A DNA stretch of 32,656 nt from CAYTOF01 sp964439435 (GTDB taxonomy: Bacteria > Bacillota > Clostridia > Oscillospirales > QAMX01), in the NCBI GenBank assembly GCA_964439435.1, contig CAYTOF010000020.1, forward strand, positions 1 to 32,656, given 5' to 3'. Within the stretch, counting starts at the first letter, position 1; every line of letters begins with the position of its first letter. Below, piece after piece: positions 1 through 7,575 of this stretch. Below the pieces are notes generated by a model. It had not been told where the DNA came from. It did not search any database and saw only the letters and a program-made list of their open reading frames with translations. The position numbers were made by a program, and so were the translations under genes.

Positions 1-2431
1 TGGCTTCCTGGGAGTCAAGGTTGGAGGCATATCCAAGGTCCGCTCCCTCTCCTTTATACAGCGTGCCGTTGTTTTGATATATGAGCGTTACAAAGTTGTT
101 GATGTTGGCAGGAAAGCCAAAGTTCATGTAGTTGTTTTGCAGCTCGGGGATGATGTCGTAGACATCGTTCCAGGTAGCCGGCACATCAATACCGAGCTCT
201 TCCATTATATCCGTGCGGTAGAACATCAGCTGGAAGCTCTGCGTCTCGGGGAGAGCAAAGACCTCTTGCTGGTATGTGAACTGCACAAGGGAGCTCTCAT
301 AGAAGCGCTCTGCCACTTCGCCAAAGTCGGCAAAGTCTGTCAGAGCGTGCACGGCTCCTCGCATCGCATACTGCACGGGGTTTGCACCCGCCACTTGCAG
401 TGCGACGTCGGGGCCCTTGCCTGCAAGGGTTGCCGGCAGCAGCGCGCCCATGTCGATGATCTGCAGGTTCACCGGTATATTGTGCTGGTCTATGAAGCTG
501 TCTTCAACCATTGTTTTGAGAATTTGCGCCTGTTCGCGCCCACCGCCGATGATCTGCCCTGCGGCACCCGGTGCGAACCAAACGGTGATTGCGTCTTCGT
601 CTGTCATCTCCGCGCCGACATTCGTATAGTCCACGGTGAAAGAGGACCAGAAGAGACGCAGCTCATGGCCCATGCCCGCAAAGAAACCGGCATTTGCCTT
701 TGGCAGCGCTTTGTCGGGAGAGGTTATAATCAGATAGTCAAGCTCCAAGGGCTGGAAGTTGAGCTGCAAAATCCAGTTTGCTATGGCGGAGATATCTGTC
801 TTAAACTCCTTGAAGTTTGCGGCAAGGGTCGTCGTCCGGTCATACATACGCCACATACGGTCTGCCGCTCTCTCCAGCATGGCCATATTGGAGCTCTTTT
901 CACCGGTCTCCTCGATCAAGTCCCTTGATATCTGACGCAGCACCTCCACTTGGTCTGCCATCATCTCCAAGACCTCGGGCATGAAGTCTTCAAATCTGTA
1001 GTCGCGCTCCAGATCCGGCTCATTTCCGATAATCATCAGGAATCTGCGGTAAACAGTCATAAGTGTGTTCACCGAAGCATCCAGTCTGCGTGCAAGCTCT
1101 TCCACGGCGCCGAGGGTCGCCTTGAGCTCTATTATGTATGTTTTTCCGGCTTCAAAGTAGAAGAGGAAAGGCTCGTCAATCTCTTCGTCTCCCAGGGTGT
1201 ACATATTGAAGTCCGCCGAGAAGGCAAATCTACAGCTCTTTGCCTCTTCAAAGGGGATTTCGCCGTTTATGAGCAGTGTGCGGCCGGCGCTCATGCCCCG
1301 CTCCACATTTTGCCTGCCCCTCATGGAGATCTGATAAAGCCCCGTTTCAGGCACTTTGAGCTCCCAGGATATCCACTGGCCCGCTGTCTGCCACATGCCG
1401 CCGCCGATGACGTTGACCTGAGTCGTCTCGTATTTAAACGGGCCGCTGACAGAACTTGTGATGACAGAGGCTCGGCTGTGTACGGGGTACAGAGACGAGT
1501 CGCTCTTGCGGTAGACATTCTCCGCTTCGATTTTCACGCTTTGGCCGGAGGATTCTTTGTAGCCTGCGGATTTATAACCTTTGACCACCTCTTCATAGGT
1601 GGGCAGCGGTTCTTCGATTGTAAATACCAATTCCTTTATTACAATGGGCTCTTTTTGAGAGACCAAGGTCAGCTCATGCTCACCGGACTCGAAGTAGAAC
1701 AAAAACGGATCGGAATAATAACCCCGATCTTCATTTAGATACTCCTCTCGCCATTCGGGAGCCTCTTTTGAGCGTGGCCGTATCTCATTGCCCGCAGAGT
1801 CCTTGCGGTCACCGACCTTGTCGATGTCCATCCAAACTCTTGAAAAAGTGAGAAACTCGGCTTCTTCAAAGGGGTATTCACCGTTTATCTTGAATCCGCG
1901 CTCAATCATGGAACCCTTGCCCTCGACGGGAAAGTATTTGAGGCGGATCATATAACGGCCCGCTTTTTCGATATTCACTTTGTATGTGATTTCGGCAAGC
2001 CCTTCCAGCAGTTCGCTGTCGTCAATCAAAGTGCCGTCATTCTTTGCCTCTTCTTGGGCCGCTGTCTCGTCCTTGACAAGCACAGCTCCCGTCTCACCTT
2101 CGTAGGTGTCGAATCGGACTATATTGGCATTTGTTTCAACGTAGTCCGTGGCTGGGATCACGATATCCGGGCCGTCGTAAAGAGGAGCATCCTCATGTTC
2201 CAGCTGATATGCCCCATATGACCCTTCTTTGAAATTGCGTGACCTGAATTCTTTGTCGACACTCCCGGGACCTTCTCCGCCTCCCGATGTACCGATGGCG
2301 GTTCCGCCGAACGCGACGGACAACAGCGTAATCATCGCAAGGGTAAGAGAAATACCCTTTGTGAAGCTCCGCCTGAACGTCCCGGGTTTGGCGCTTCCCG
2401 CTTTTTTACCGTTCAAGTTGGCAATTCGCAT
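1..2431 (-). CDS. Extracellular solute-binding protein (ABC sugar importer, family 1-like) with two N-terminal carbohydrate-binding-like modules; 3' end cut by window edge
   Basis: The minus frame is open from ATG at 2431 to the window edge, giving about 810 residues with no stop. The start is set by AAAGGGTG just upstream. The N terminus is a basic, hydrophobic export signal (about residues 18-48) without a lipobox Cys. Two similar beta-rich modules follow (about 95-290 and 295-430). Each has a GxYxI strand, an ER, and the pattern INGE-PFEEA near its middle, so they are an internal duplication resembling CBM6/35-type modules. A mostly helical linker follows. From about residue 615 the sequence has the solute-binding pattern: VWFAPGAAGQI, then KGPDVALQVAGANPVQYA, then FALPETQSFQLMFYRTDIMEELG and PATWNDVYDIIP. 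Its role would be capture of an oligosaccharide outside the cell for an ABC permease, probably encoded beyond the left edge. The fusion of glycan-binding modules to the receptor is unusual in length. Family is confident; substrate is unknown. Confidence 0.85.
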   Translation of the reverse strand, partial: MRIANLNGKKAGSAKPGTFRRSFTKGISLTLAMITLLSVAFGGTAIGTSGGGEGPGSVDKEFRSRNFKEGSYGAYQLEHEDAPLYDGPDIVIPATDYVETNANIVRFDTYEGETGAVLVKDETAAQEEAKNDGTLIDDSELLEGLAEITYKVNIEKAGRYMIRLKYFPVEGKGSMIERGFKINGEYPFEEAEFLTFSRVWMDIDKVGDRKDSAGNEIRPRSKEAPEWREEYLNEDRGYYSDPFLFYFESGEHELTLVSQKEPIVIKELVFTIEEPLPTYEEVVKGYKSAGYKESSGQSVKIEAENVYRKSDSSLYPVHSRASVITSSVSGPFKYETTQVNVIGGGMWQTAGQWISWELKVPETGLYQISMRGRQNVERGMSAGRTLLINGEIPFEEAKSCRFAFSADFNMYTLGDEEIDEPFLFYFEAGKTYIIELKATLGAVEELARRLDASVNTLMTVYRRFLMIIGNEPDLERDYRFEDFMPEVLEMMADQVEVLRQISRDLIEETGEKSSNMAMLERAADRMWRMYDRTTTLAANFKEFKTDISAIANWILQLNFQPLELDYLIITSPDKALPKANAGFFAGMGHELRLFWSSFTVDYTNVGAEMTDEDAITVWFAPGAAGQIIGGGREQAQILKTMVEDSFIDQHNIPVNLQIIDMGALLPATLAGKGPDVALQVAGANPVQYAMRGAVHALTDFADFGEVAERFYESSLVQFTYQQEVFALPETQSFQLMFYRTDIMEELGIDVPATWNDVYDIIPELQNNYMNFGFPANINNFVTLIYQNNGTLYKGEGADLGYASNLDSQEA

Positions 2432-2660
2432 GTTTTCACCCTTTCATCTATGCGATACTTCCAAATACCACAAAAATAAAACTTTATGCGATACAACGGA
2501 CCTGTCCATGCCCTTGCCTTTGCGCAGATATACAAAAACACTTTTCCGGATGCCCGTATATAATGAGAGCAATGTCACGCTTATATGTGGGGTTCCGCTC
2601 TGTTTTCGACACCTTTTAGCGAATTGGGCAATATCACGGACAACCTGCCTGGTGCACCGC
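2432..2660 (-). other. Long 5' leader of the solute-binding protein gene
   Basis: This 229 nt stretch lies between the predicted transcription start and the coding start. It has the direct repeat TATCGCATA near its 3' end (minus-strand reading), two copies about 30 nt apart, shortly before the ribosome binding site. A 75-codon minus ORF spans it, but that ORF's ATG lies inside the -10 box, so it is probably not translated. No clear terminator or anti-terminator pair is visible. Confidence 0.4.
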
Positions 2661-2666
2661 AGTAAT

Positions 2667-2695
2667 ATCATATTTTATTTTATGCATTTTGTCAA
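2667..2695 (-). promoter_or_regulatory. Sigma-A-type promoter of the solute-binding protein gene
   Basis: Read on the minus strand, a perfect -35 TTGACA (2695-2690) is followed by a 17 bp spacer and TATGAT (2672-2667), one mismatch from consensus. Transcription would start near 2660, giving a leader of about 230 nt before the ATG at 2431. The leader matches no riboswitch class I know. Confidence 0.75.
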
Positions 2696-2973
2696 TAGCC
2701 ATAGAGGTTTTGAGATATTAATTTTTTGTTGTGTGTTGAATTCCGATTGTTTTCACCTATCGGATTCCCTCGAGCCACCCCCACATACCCCATTAGCTGT
2801 GCATTTTTGACAAATACTGACCGTATGTGCTGCAACCTCTGTACATATCCGTTAACATATGTTCTCCGCTCCATCCCAAATATCCACGCTTTGTCCATCT
2901 GCGCAATATGACCAAAACATTTGAGGCAATTGTAAATTTTTATTTTTTTATCGTTCGTCATATTGCACAACAA
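2692..2973 (-). CDS. Doubtful small ORF, hypothetical
   Basis: This is a 93-codon minus ORF starting at TTG, with an in-frame ATG four codons in, preceded by GAGGTGAG. It has no recognised domain; the only notable feature is a Cys pair CLKC near residue 17. Base composition is AT-rich compared with the flanking genes. It lies just downstream of the gap-broken coding region at 3046-3334 on the same strand, and its 3' end overlaps the -35 box of the solute-binding protein promoter. It could be real or simply intergenic DNA; I lean towards the latter. Confidence 0.2.
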   Translation of the reverse strand: MLCNMTNDKKIKIYNCLKCFGHIAQMDKAWIFGMERRTYVNGYVQRLQHIRSVFVKNAQLMGYVGVARGNPIGENNRNSTHNKKLISQNLYGY

Positions 2974-3045
2974 CTCACCTCGTATATTACGAAGGGTAAT
3001 ATCAGCCCCGTATATATCAATTGATTATATCGTGTTGTATTGCAA

Positions 3046-3334
3046 CTATATCCTATCTTTATATCCCTTTATTTCATCTTCAAGCGCTTTTATTTTTTCT
3101 GCCTGTTCCTTTACTGTGTTAGCAAGCGCTTGTTTTTCTTTTTGCAGGTTAAGGCATTCCGTACAGGGGTTAGTATNNNNNNNNNNTATGAAATTGCTGA
3201 TTATTTGCCTCTATATCTCCTTTTTCATACGCCTGTTTTGTTTTTATTTGCTCGGGTGTTTTTTTCTGTTCAAATCCGATACCCTCGGCACTTGCATGGG
3301 GAGCTTGTCTTTGTTTTCTTTGGTTGTAATGCAC
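3046..3334 (-). CDS. Small coiled-coil protein interrupted by an assembly gap, hypothetical
   Basis: Two open minus-strand segments flank the N run at 3177-3186. The upstream segment is hydrophilic and rich in Gln, Lys and Glu (HYNQRKQRQAPHASAEG, then TPEQIKTKQAYEKGDIEA). The downstream segment starts NPCTEC, continues as a Lys/Glu/Ala heptad-like helix (KQALANTVKEQAEKIKALED) and ends at the TAG at 3048-3046. The two parts are in different frames only if the gap is truly 10 nt, and 10 N is a usual placeholder for unknown length. Charge pattern and coiled-coil character favour coding; the opposite strand gives only a Phe-rich mirror image. The start is uncertain: GTG at 3334 is the last candidate in frame, and an ATG at 3406 is also in frame but sits upstream of TATACT-like sequences. 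Function is unknown. Confidence 0.45.
3177..3186. other. Assembly gap (10 N)
   Basis: A run of ten N, probably a scaffold placeholder, inside the small coiled-coil gene. Confidence 0.95.
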
Positions 3335-3540
3335 TGTGCCATTGTAGTATAATATGAAATATAGTATAATACTGAAAATTCTGTTTTTATGTCTTTGTGC
3401 CGACATATCTATTGAATGCGGTTTTGTTTTAATTCTTTGCAGGCTGTACCGGTTTTGCGGTATTTCTCACCATTTTTCTCTGAGTAAAATCGGCGATAAA
3501 TTTCAGTGTTTAATATTTTATAACGAAAGGGTGAAACGTC

Positions 3541-5532
3541 ATCGATAAAAAACTGAAAAAACTGACGTCCCCAAAGCTGTTGCTTTATTTTGCGGTACTT
3601 CTGGCTTTCATCGGCGCGACTTTTTACAATAAATTGTGGTGGCTGGGCGGAATTGAAAGTGCTGTTTTCATAGCTCTGCTGATTCTTTATCTGCGCCAGC
3701 GCAGTCACAGAAACAACATGATTGTAAAATATATCGAAGCTGCCGCCTCCTCCACAAGCTTTGCCGCGGGCAACTCCCTGATCAACATGCCCATCCCCAT
3801 AGCGCTTGTGCGTGTGGGTACCAACGAGATCATCTGGGGCAATGACAGCTTTTCATCCCTGACCGGTTGCGACGAACAGTGCCCGGGCATCGATGTCTCC
3901 GAACTTCTGAAAAACTTTGACATACGCTGGATTTTAGACGGCAAGGAGAGCTATCCCGACATCCTGCATGTGGGTTCGCGCTCCTTTTATGTCTATGGCT
4001 CCTTAATACGCTCAGCCAAGCCCGAAAGCGGCAGTCTGTTTGCGGCGCTTTATCTGCTTGAGTGCACAAGGGAAGTCGAGCTCCAAAGGCAGATGGAGTT
4101 CAACCGTCTGGTGGCGGCGGAAATCCTATGCGACAACTACGAAGAACTCGGCAAGGGGGGCCTTGAGACAGCTCGTGCAGCCATGATGGCCCTTCTTGAA
4201 GACCGAATTGACGAGTGGACAAAGAACATAAACAGCCTTTTAAGGCGGGCCGACAGGGACAGATATGTGCTCATCACAGACGAGAAGAGCTATCAGCTCT
4301 TGGCGGAGACAAGATTTGATCTCCTGGAGAGCGCCAAAAAGATTGTCTCCCCCAACGGCCTCCCCCTCACGGTGAGTATCGGCATTGGCAGAGACTCCGC
4401 CGACCTGGACGAGCTTGACCGCGCCTCAAAGCTGGCCTTGGACATGGCCCTTTCCCGAGGAGGCGACCAAGCCGTCGTCAAGTCGCGAAGCGGCTTTGAA
4501 TTTTTTGGAGGCATGACAAAGGAGATCGAAAAGCGAACAAAGGTCAAAACACGGCTCATGGCCAATGTCTTCAACGGCCTGCTGCACGAGTCTACGGATG
4601 TGTTTGTCATGGGGCACCGCATTGCCGACCTTGACAGCTTGGGCGGAGCCGCAGGTGTGGTGTGCGCCGCCAGAAAACTCGGCAAAGAGGCCTATATCGT
4701 CATTGAAAGGGAGTTCACCAATGCGGGTCTGCTCATTGACCTGCTGGAAACACACCAAAGCTATGAGGGTGTTATGATCTCCCCGCGAGAGGCTCTTTTG
4801 CGCATGAGTGCGGGTTCGCTCCTTGTGGTGGTGGACACCAACCGCGCCGACTATGTCGAGGACAAGGCCCTGCTGGAATCCTTCAACCGCATAGTCGTGA
4901 TAGACCATCATAGGCGCGTGGCCAACTACATAGACAACGCCGATCTCAACATCCACGAGCCCGCCGCCTCTTCTGTTTGCGAACTCATCGCAGAAGTGCT
5001 ACAATATATAATAGAACAGGGTGATATGCTCAGCGTGGAAGCCTCCGCTCTGATGGCCGGTATTGTGCTCGACACAAAGAGCTTTGCCCTCAAGACAGGC
5101 AGCCGCACCTTTGAGGCCGCGGCATATCTGCGCAGGTGCGGAGCGGATGCCCTGGAGATTAAAAAGCTCTTTCAGAGTGACCTTGACAACTATATCTCAA
5201 GGGCAGAACTTGTCAAAGACGCGGAGTTTTTGGACGGCATGTACGCCATCAGTATGACGGAAAAATCCGTAGACCGCGCCGTTGCCGCCCAAGCGGCGGA
5301 CGATCTGATGAACATCATCGGGGTGGCCTGTTCCTTCGTGATTCACCCCTTTGAAGATTCGATAAACATCTCCGCACGCTCCCTTGGCCGTGTCAATGTG
5401 CAAGTTCTGATGGAAAAGCTCGGTGGAGGCGGCCATTTCACCACCGCAGGGGCACAGATTCGGGGTAAAAACGTAAAAGAAGTCGTAAGCATGCTCAAAG
5501 ACACCATCACGGTGTACAACTACGAAAACTGA
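3541..5532 (+). CDS. gdpP: Cyclic-di-AMP phosphodiesterase GdpP (PAS-like / degenerate GGDEF / DHH-DHHA1)
   Basis: A membrane-bound enzyme that hydrolyses c-di-AMP to pApA and so lowers the second messenger controlling potassium and osmolyte balance and cell-wall stress. Numbered from 3541, two membrane spans occupy about residues 12-60, followed by a PAS-like region (about 75-165) and a degenerate GGDEF-like domain (about 180-310). The DHH phosphoesterase domain has GHRIADLDSLGG at about 355 and the VIDHHRR motif at about 452. A DHHA1 domain ends in GGGGHFTTAG at about 626. Length (663 aa) is normal for the family. The start is odd: the ribosome binding site AAAGGGTG (3526-3533) places initiation at 3541, but that codon is ATC. 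No ATG or GTG exists in frame before the membrane spans, and the only common start is TTG at 3580, far from the binding site. It is followed by rplI, the common Bacillota order. Confidence 0.95.
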   Translation: MDKKLKKLTSPKLLLYFAVLLAFIGATFYNKLWWLGGIESAVFIALLILYLRQRSHRNNMIVKYIEAAASSTSFAAGNSLINMPIPIALVRVGTNEIIWGNDSFSSLTGCDEQCPGIDVSELLKNFDIRWILDGKESYPDILHVGSRSFYVYGSLIRSAKPESGSLFAALYLLECTREVELQRQMEFNRLVAAEILCDNYEELGKGGLETARAAMMALLEDRIDEWTKNINSLLRRADRDRYVLITDEKSYQLLAETRFDLLESAKKIVSPNGLPLTVSIGIGRDSADLDELDRASKLALDMALSRGGDQAVVKSRSGFEFFGGMTKEIEKRTKVKTRLMANVFNGLLHESTDVFVMGHRIADLDSLGGAAGVVCAARKLGKEAYIVIEREFTNAGLLIDLLETHQSYEGVMISPREALLRMSAGSLLVVVDTNRADYVEDKALLESFNRIVVIDHHRRVANYIDNADLNIHEPAASSVCELIAEVLQYIIEQGDMLSVEASALMAGIVLDTKSFALKTGSRTFEAAAYLRRCGADALEIKKLFQSDLDNYISRAELVKDAEFLDGMYAISMTEKSVDRAVAAQAADDLMNIIGVACSFVIHPFEDSINISARSLGRVNVQVLMEKLGGGGHFTTAGAQIRGKNVKEVVSMLKDTITVYNYEN

Positions 5533-5543
5533 TTGCAGGGCAT

Positions 5544-5560
5544 CCTCTTTGACAAAGAGG
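5544..5560 (+). other. Short stem-loop between gdpP and rplI
   Basis: CCTCTTT and AAAGAGG pair across a 3 nt loop. No T run follows, so it is not a typical terminator. It could be an mRNA-stability element or a weak pause site between the two genes. Confidence 0.35.
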
Positions 5561-5617
5561 GCATATTCGCACAGTTGCAGTCAAATAATCAATATAAGAC
5601 GAAAGGGGTTTTATTAT

Positions 5618-6079
5618 ATGAAGGTCATACTGCTTCAAGATGTCAAGGGGCACGGCAAAAAAGGCGAACTTGTCGAGGCCTCTGATGGATTTGCAAGGAA
5701 TTATCTCTTGCCGCGAAAACTTGCGCAGGAGGCAACCCCTGCCAATATAAACGAGATGAACATGAGAAACGAAGCCGCCGCCGCAAAAAAACAGCGCCAG
5801 AAAGACGCCGCGCGGGAGAGTGCCGCAGAGATCGAAGCCCGGGAGATCACACTATATGTCAAAGCCGGCTCCGGGGGCAAGCTCTTTGGCGCCGTCACCT
5901 CCAGAGCCGTGGCAGATGCCATCGAGGAGCAACTCGGCGTAGCGGTGGACAAGCAGGCCGTCTCCATTTCACAGCCCATCAAAGAGCTGGGAAAACACAA
6001 TGTCAGGATAAAGCTTGGCCACAATACCAATGCCGAAATAGTGCTGCACATAATAGACGAAGCGGAAAAAGACAAGTAG
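5618..6079 (+). CDS. rplI: 50S ribosomal protein L9
   Basis: Structural protein of the large ribosomal subunit, binding 23S rRNA near the L1 stalk base. The product is 153 aa. The N-terminal rRNA-binding domain begins MKVILLQDVKGHGKKGELVE and continues DGFARNYLLPRKLA, the L9 signature. The long connecting helix is the Ala/Lys/Gln-rich stretch at about residues 45-75, and the C-terminal domain contains GSGGKLFGAVTS. The start is the ATG at 5618 after GAAAGGGG; an upstream in-frame TTG at 5549 would add an unsupported extension. It is 85 nt downstream of gdpP and probably cotranscribed. dnaB, which often follows gdpP-rplI in Bacillota, is absent here. Confidence 0.97.
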   Translation: MKVILLQDVKGHGKKGELVEASDGFARNYLLPRKLAQEATPANINEMNMRNEAAAAKKQRQKDAARESAAEIEAREITLYVKAGSGGKLFGAVTSRAVADAIEEQLGVAVDKQAVSISQPIKELGKHNVRIKLGHNTNAEIVLHIIDEAEKDK

Positions 6080-6090
6080 AGAGACAAAAC

Positions 6091-6118
6091 AAGGGCCGAA
6101 AGGCCCTTATTTTCATTT
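6091..6118 (+). terminator. Intrinsic terminator after rplI
   Basis: AAGGGCC and GGCCCTT pair around a GAAA tetraloop (6091-6108), followed by a T-rich tail. It ends the gdpP-rplI unit. The next gene starts only 34 nt later, so partial read-through is possible. Confidence 0.8.
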
Positions 6119-6151
6119 GCTCTCCAAGCAATGTACCTGAAAGGAAATCCT

Positions 6152-7486
6152 ATGAAGCAGAGATTTAAAAAAGACTATGCTTTTGTGCACCCTTGGCAGC
6201 TGTATAGCGAAAATCTTCAGACAGAGCGCCTGCAGTGCAAAGACGAGGGAAAAGACATCTCACAGCTTGAACCCTTCATTGACTACGCTCTCACTCTGCC
6301 CTGCGGAGAGGCAAAGGAGGAGCTTGGAAATTTTATCTCAAGAGAGATTTCCAAGGCTCAGAATTTAGAAAACTATCCCTTTTACGAGCCCTCCGACCTG
6401 GAGGGCATCAGGAAGCAGAGAGCGACTTCAAATGCAGAGCTTCCCGCACCGGATAATGACAGAGACCTCCATGACAAAATAAGCGGCGCTTGGCTCGGGC
6501 GCATATGCGGCTGTCTCCTCGGAAAACCTGTGGAGGGCTGGTCAAGGGGCAAAATAGAGGCGCACCTGAAAGAAAATAGTGCCTATCCCCTGTCTTTTTA
6601 CATCCCAAAGGGTGCCTGCGAGGGCGGCAGCGGCTGGGTTGGCGAACTTTCCGACGCCGCACCTGCGGACGATGACACAAACTACACCGTTATGGCGGCA
6701 AAGCTCATCGAGCGCTATGGCAGGGATTTCACTCCCAAAGACATGGCACGGACATGGCTTGAGGCCCAACCCGTCACCGCCTATTGCACCGCCGAGCGAG
6801 TGGCTTATATGAACATCTTAAAGGGCATCCTGCCGCCGCACTCCGCAAACCATAAAAACGCTTTTCGGGAGTGGATCGGCGCCCAAATCAGAGGGGACTA
6901 CTTTGGCTATATCAACCCCGGAGACCCAAGAACCGCCGCCGAGATGGCCTGGCGGGACGGCATCCTATCCCATATAAAAAACGGCATATATGGGGAGATG
7001 TTCATAGCGGCGGTGATAGCCTCGGCCCCCTGCTCTCCAGACATAGCCTCCGCGCTGCAAGCGGGGCTTCTGGAAATCCCGCAAAACTCCCGCCTTTCCA
7101 AAGCTATCCAAAGTGAATTTGACGCCTTTGAGGAGGGCAAGAGTGTCGCAAAGATCATAGATGAGATACACAGTCAATATGATGAAGGGATTTCTCATCA
7201 CTGGTGCCACACAATCCCCAATGCCATGATTGTCTGTGCCGCCTTGCTTGGCTCAAAGGGCGATTTTGGACGGGCTGTTTGCGGTGCCGTGGAGGCGGGC
7301 TTTGACACAGACTGTAACGGCGCGACGGTAGGTTCGATTTTCGGTATGTTTTACGGAGCCCGCGCCATAGAACAGCAGTGGACAGAACCCTTCGGCGATC
7401 TCCTCGAAACCTCCCTTGTAGGCCTCTGTACCGTCAAAATCTCTGACATGGTCAAACTCACGATGAAGCACATCTGGGAGAAATGA
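6152..7486 (+). CDS. ADP-ribosylglycohydrolase (DraG/ARH) family protein
   Basis: An all-alpha dinuclear-metal hydrolase fold. Known members remove ADP-ribose from proteins or small molecules; many bacterial paralogues sit in carbohydrate loci with unknown substrates. The 444-residue product has an N-terminal extension of about 100 residues before the family core, which begins at DKISGAWLGRICGCLLGKPVEG. The first metal motif is ADDDTNYTVMAAKLIE at about residue 172 and the second is GFDTDCNGATVGSIFG at about 400. Cys and Gly replace residues usual in the DTDTNAA version, marking a divergent subfamily. The start at 6152 is chosen over 6131 because AAAGGAA sits 5-6 nt upstream. There is no separate promoter in the short gap after the rplI terminator. 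Metal ligands look intact, so activity is likely, but the substrate cannot be read from the sequence. Confidence 0.85.
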   Translation: MKQRFKKDYAFVHPWQLYSENLQTERLQCKDEGKDISQLEPFIDYALTLPCGEAKEELGNFISREISKAQNLENYPFYEPSDLEGIRKQRATSNAELPAPDNDRDLHDKISGAWLGRICGCLLGKPVEGWSRGKIEAHLKENSAYPLSFYIPKGACEGGSGWVGELSDAAPADDDTNYTVMAAKLIERYGRDFTPKDMARTWLEAQPVTAYCTAERVAYMNILKGILPPHSANHKNAFREWIGAQIRGDYFGYINPGDPRTAAEMAWRDGILSHIKNGIYGEMFIAAVIASAPCSPDIASALQAGLLEIPQNSRLSKAIQSEFDAFEEGKSVAKIIDEIHSQYDEGISHHWCHTIPNAMIVCAALLGSKGDFGRAVCGAVEAGFDTDCNGATVGSIFGMFYGARAIEQQWTEPFGDLLETSLVGLCTVKISDMVKLTMKHIWEK

Positions 7487-7529
7487 GCCCGAAAATTTCT
7501 ACCCTATACCCATGAACATATAAAAGCCA

Positions 7530-7569
7530 CAGGCCCACAGCACTCGCTGCGGGCCTGTTTTGATTTTAA
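7530..7569 (+). terminator. Terminator between convergent genes
   Basis: CAGGCCC-A-CAGC pairs with GCTG-C-GGGCCTG (7530-7557) around a 4 nt loop, followed by TTTTGATTTT. It stops the plus-strand gene strongly. In the minus direction the tail is only moderately T-rich, so use by the convergent surface gene is possible but weaker. Confidence 0.85.
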
Positions 7570-7575
7570 ACTCAA

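Noticed and set aside
74..1738. Plus-strand ORFs of 284 and 262 codons
   Set aside because: They are antisense shadows of the solute-binding protein gene, which has a signal peptide, promoter and family motifs.
2444..2671. 75-codon minus ORF upstream of the solute-binding protein
   Set aside because: Its start codon lies inside the -10 box of the promoter, so it would not be on the transcript.
3040..3357. Phe-rich plus-strand ORFs
   Set aside because: They mirror the Lys/Glu-rich coiled-coil coding on the minus strand.
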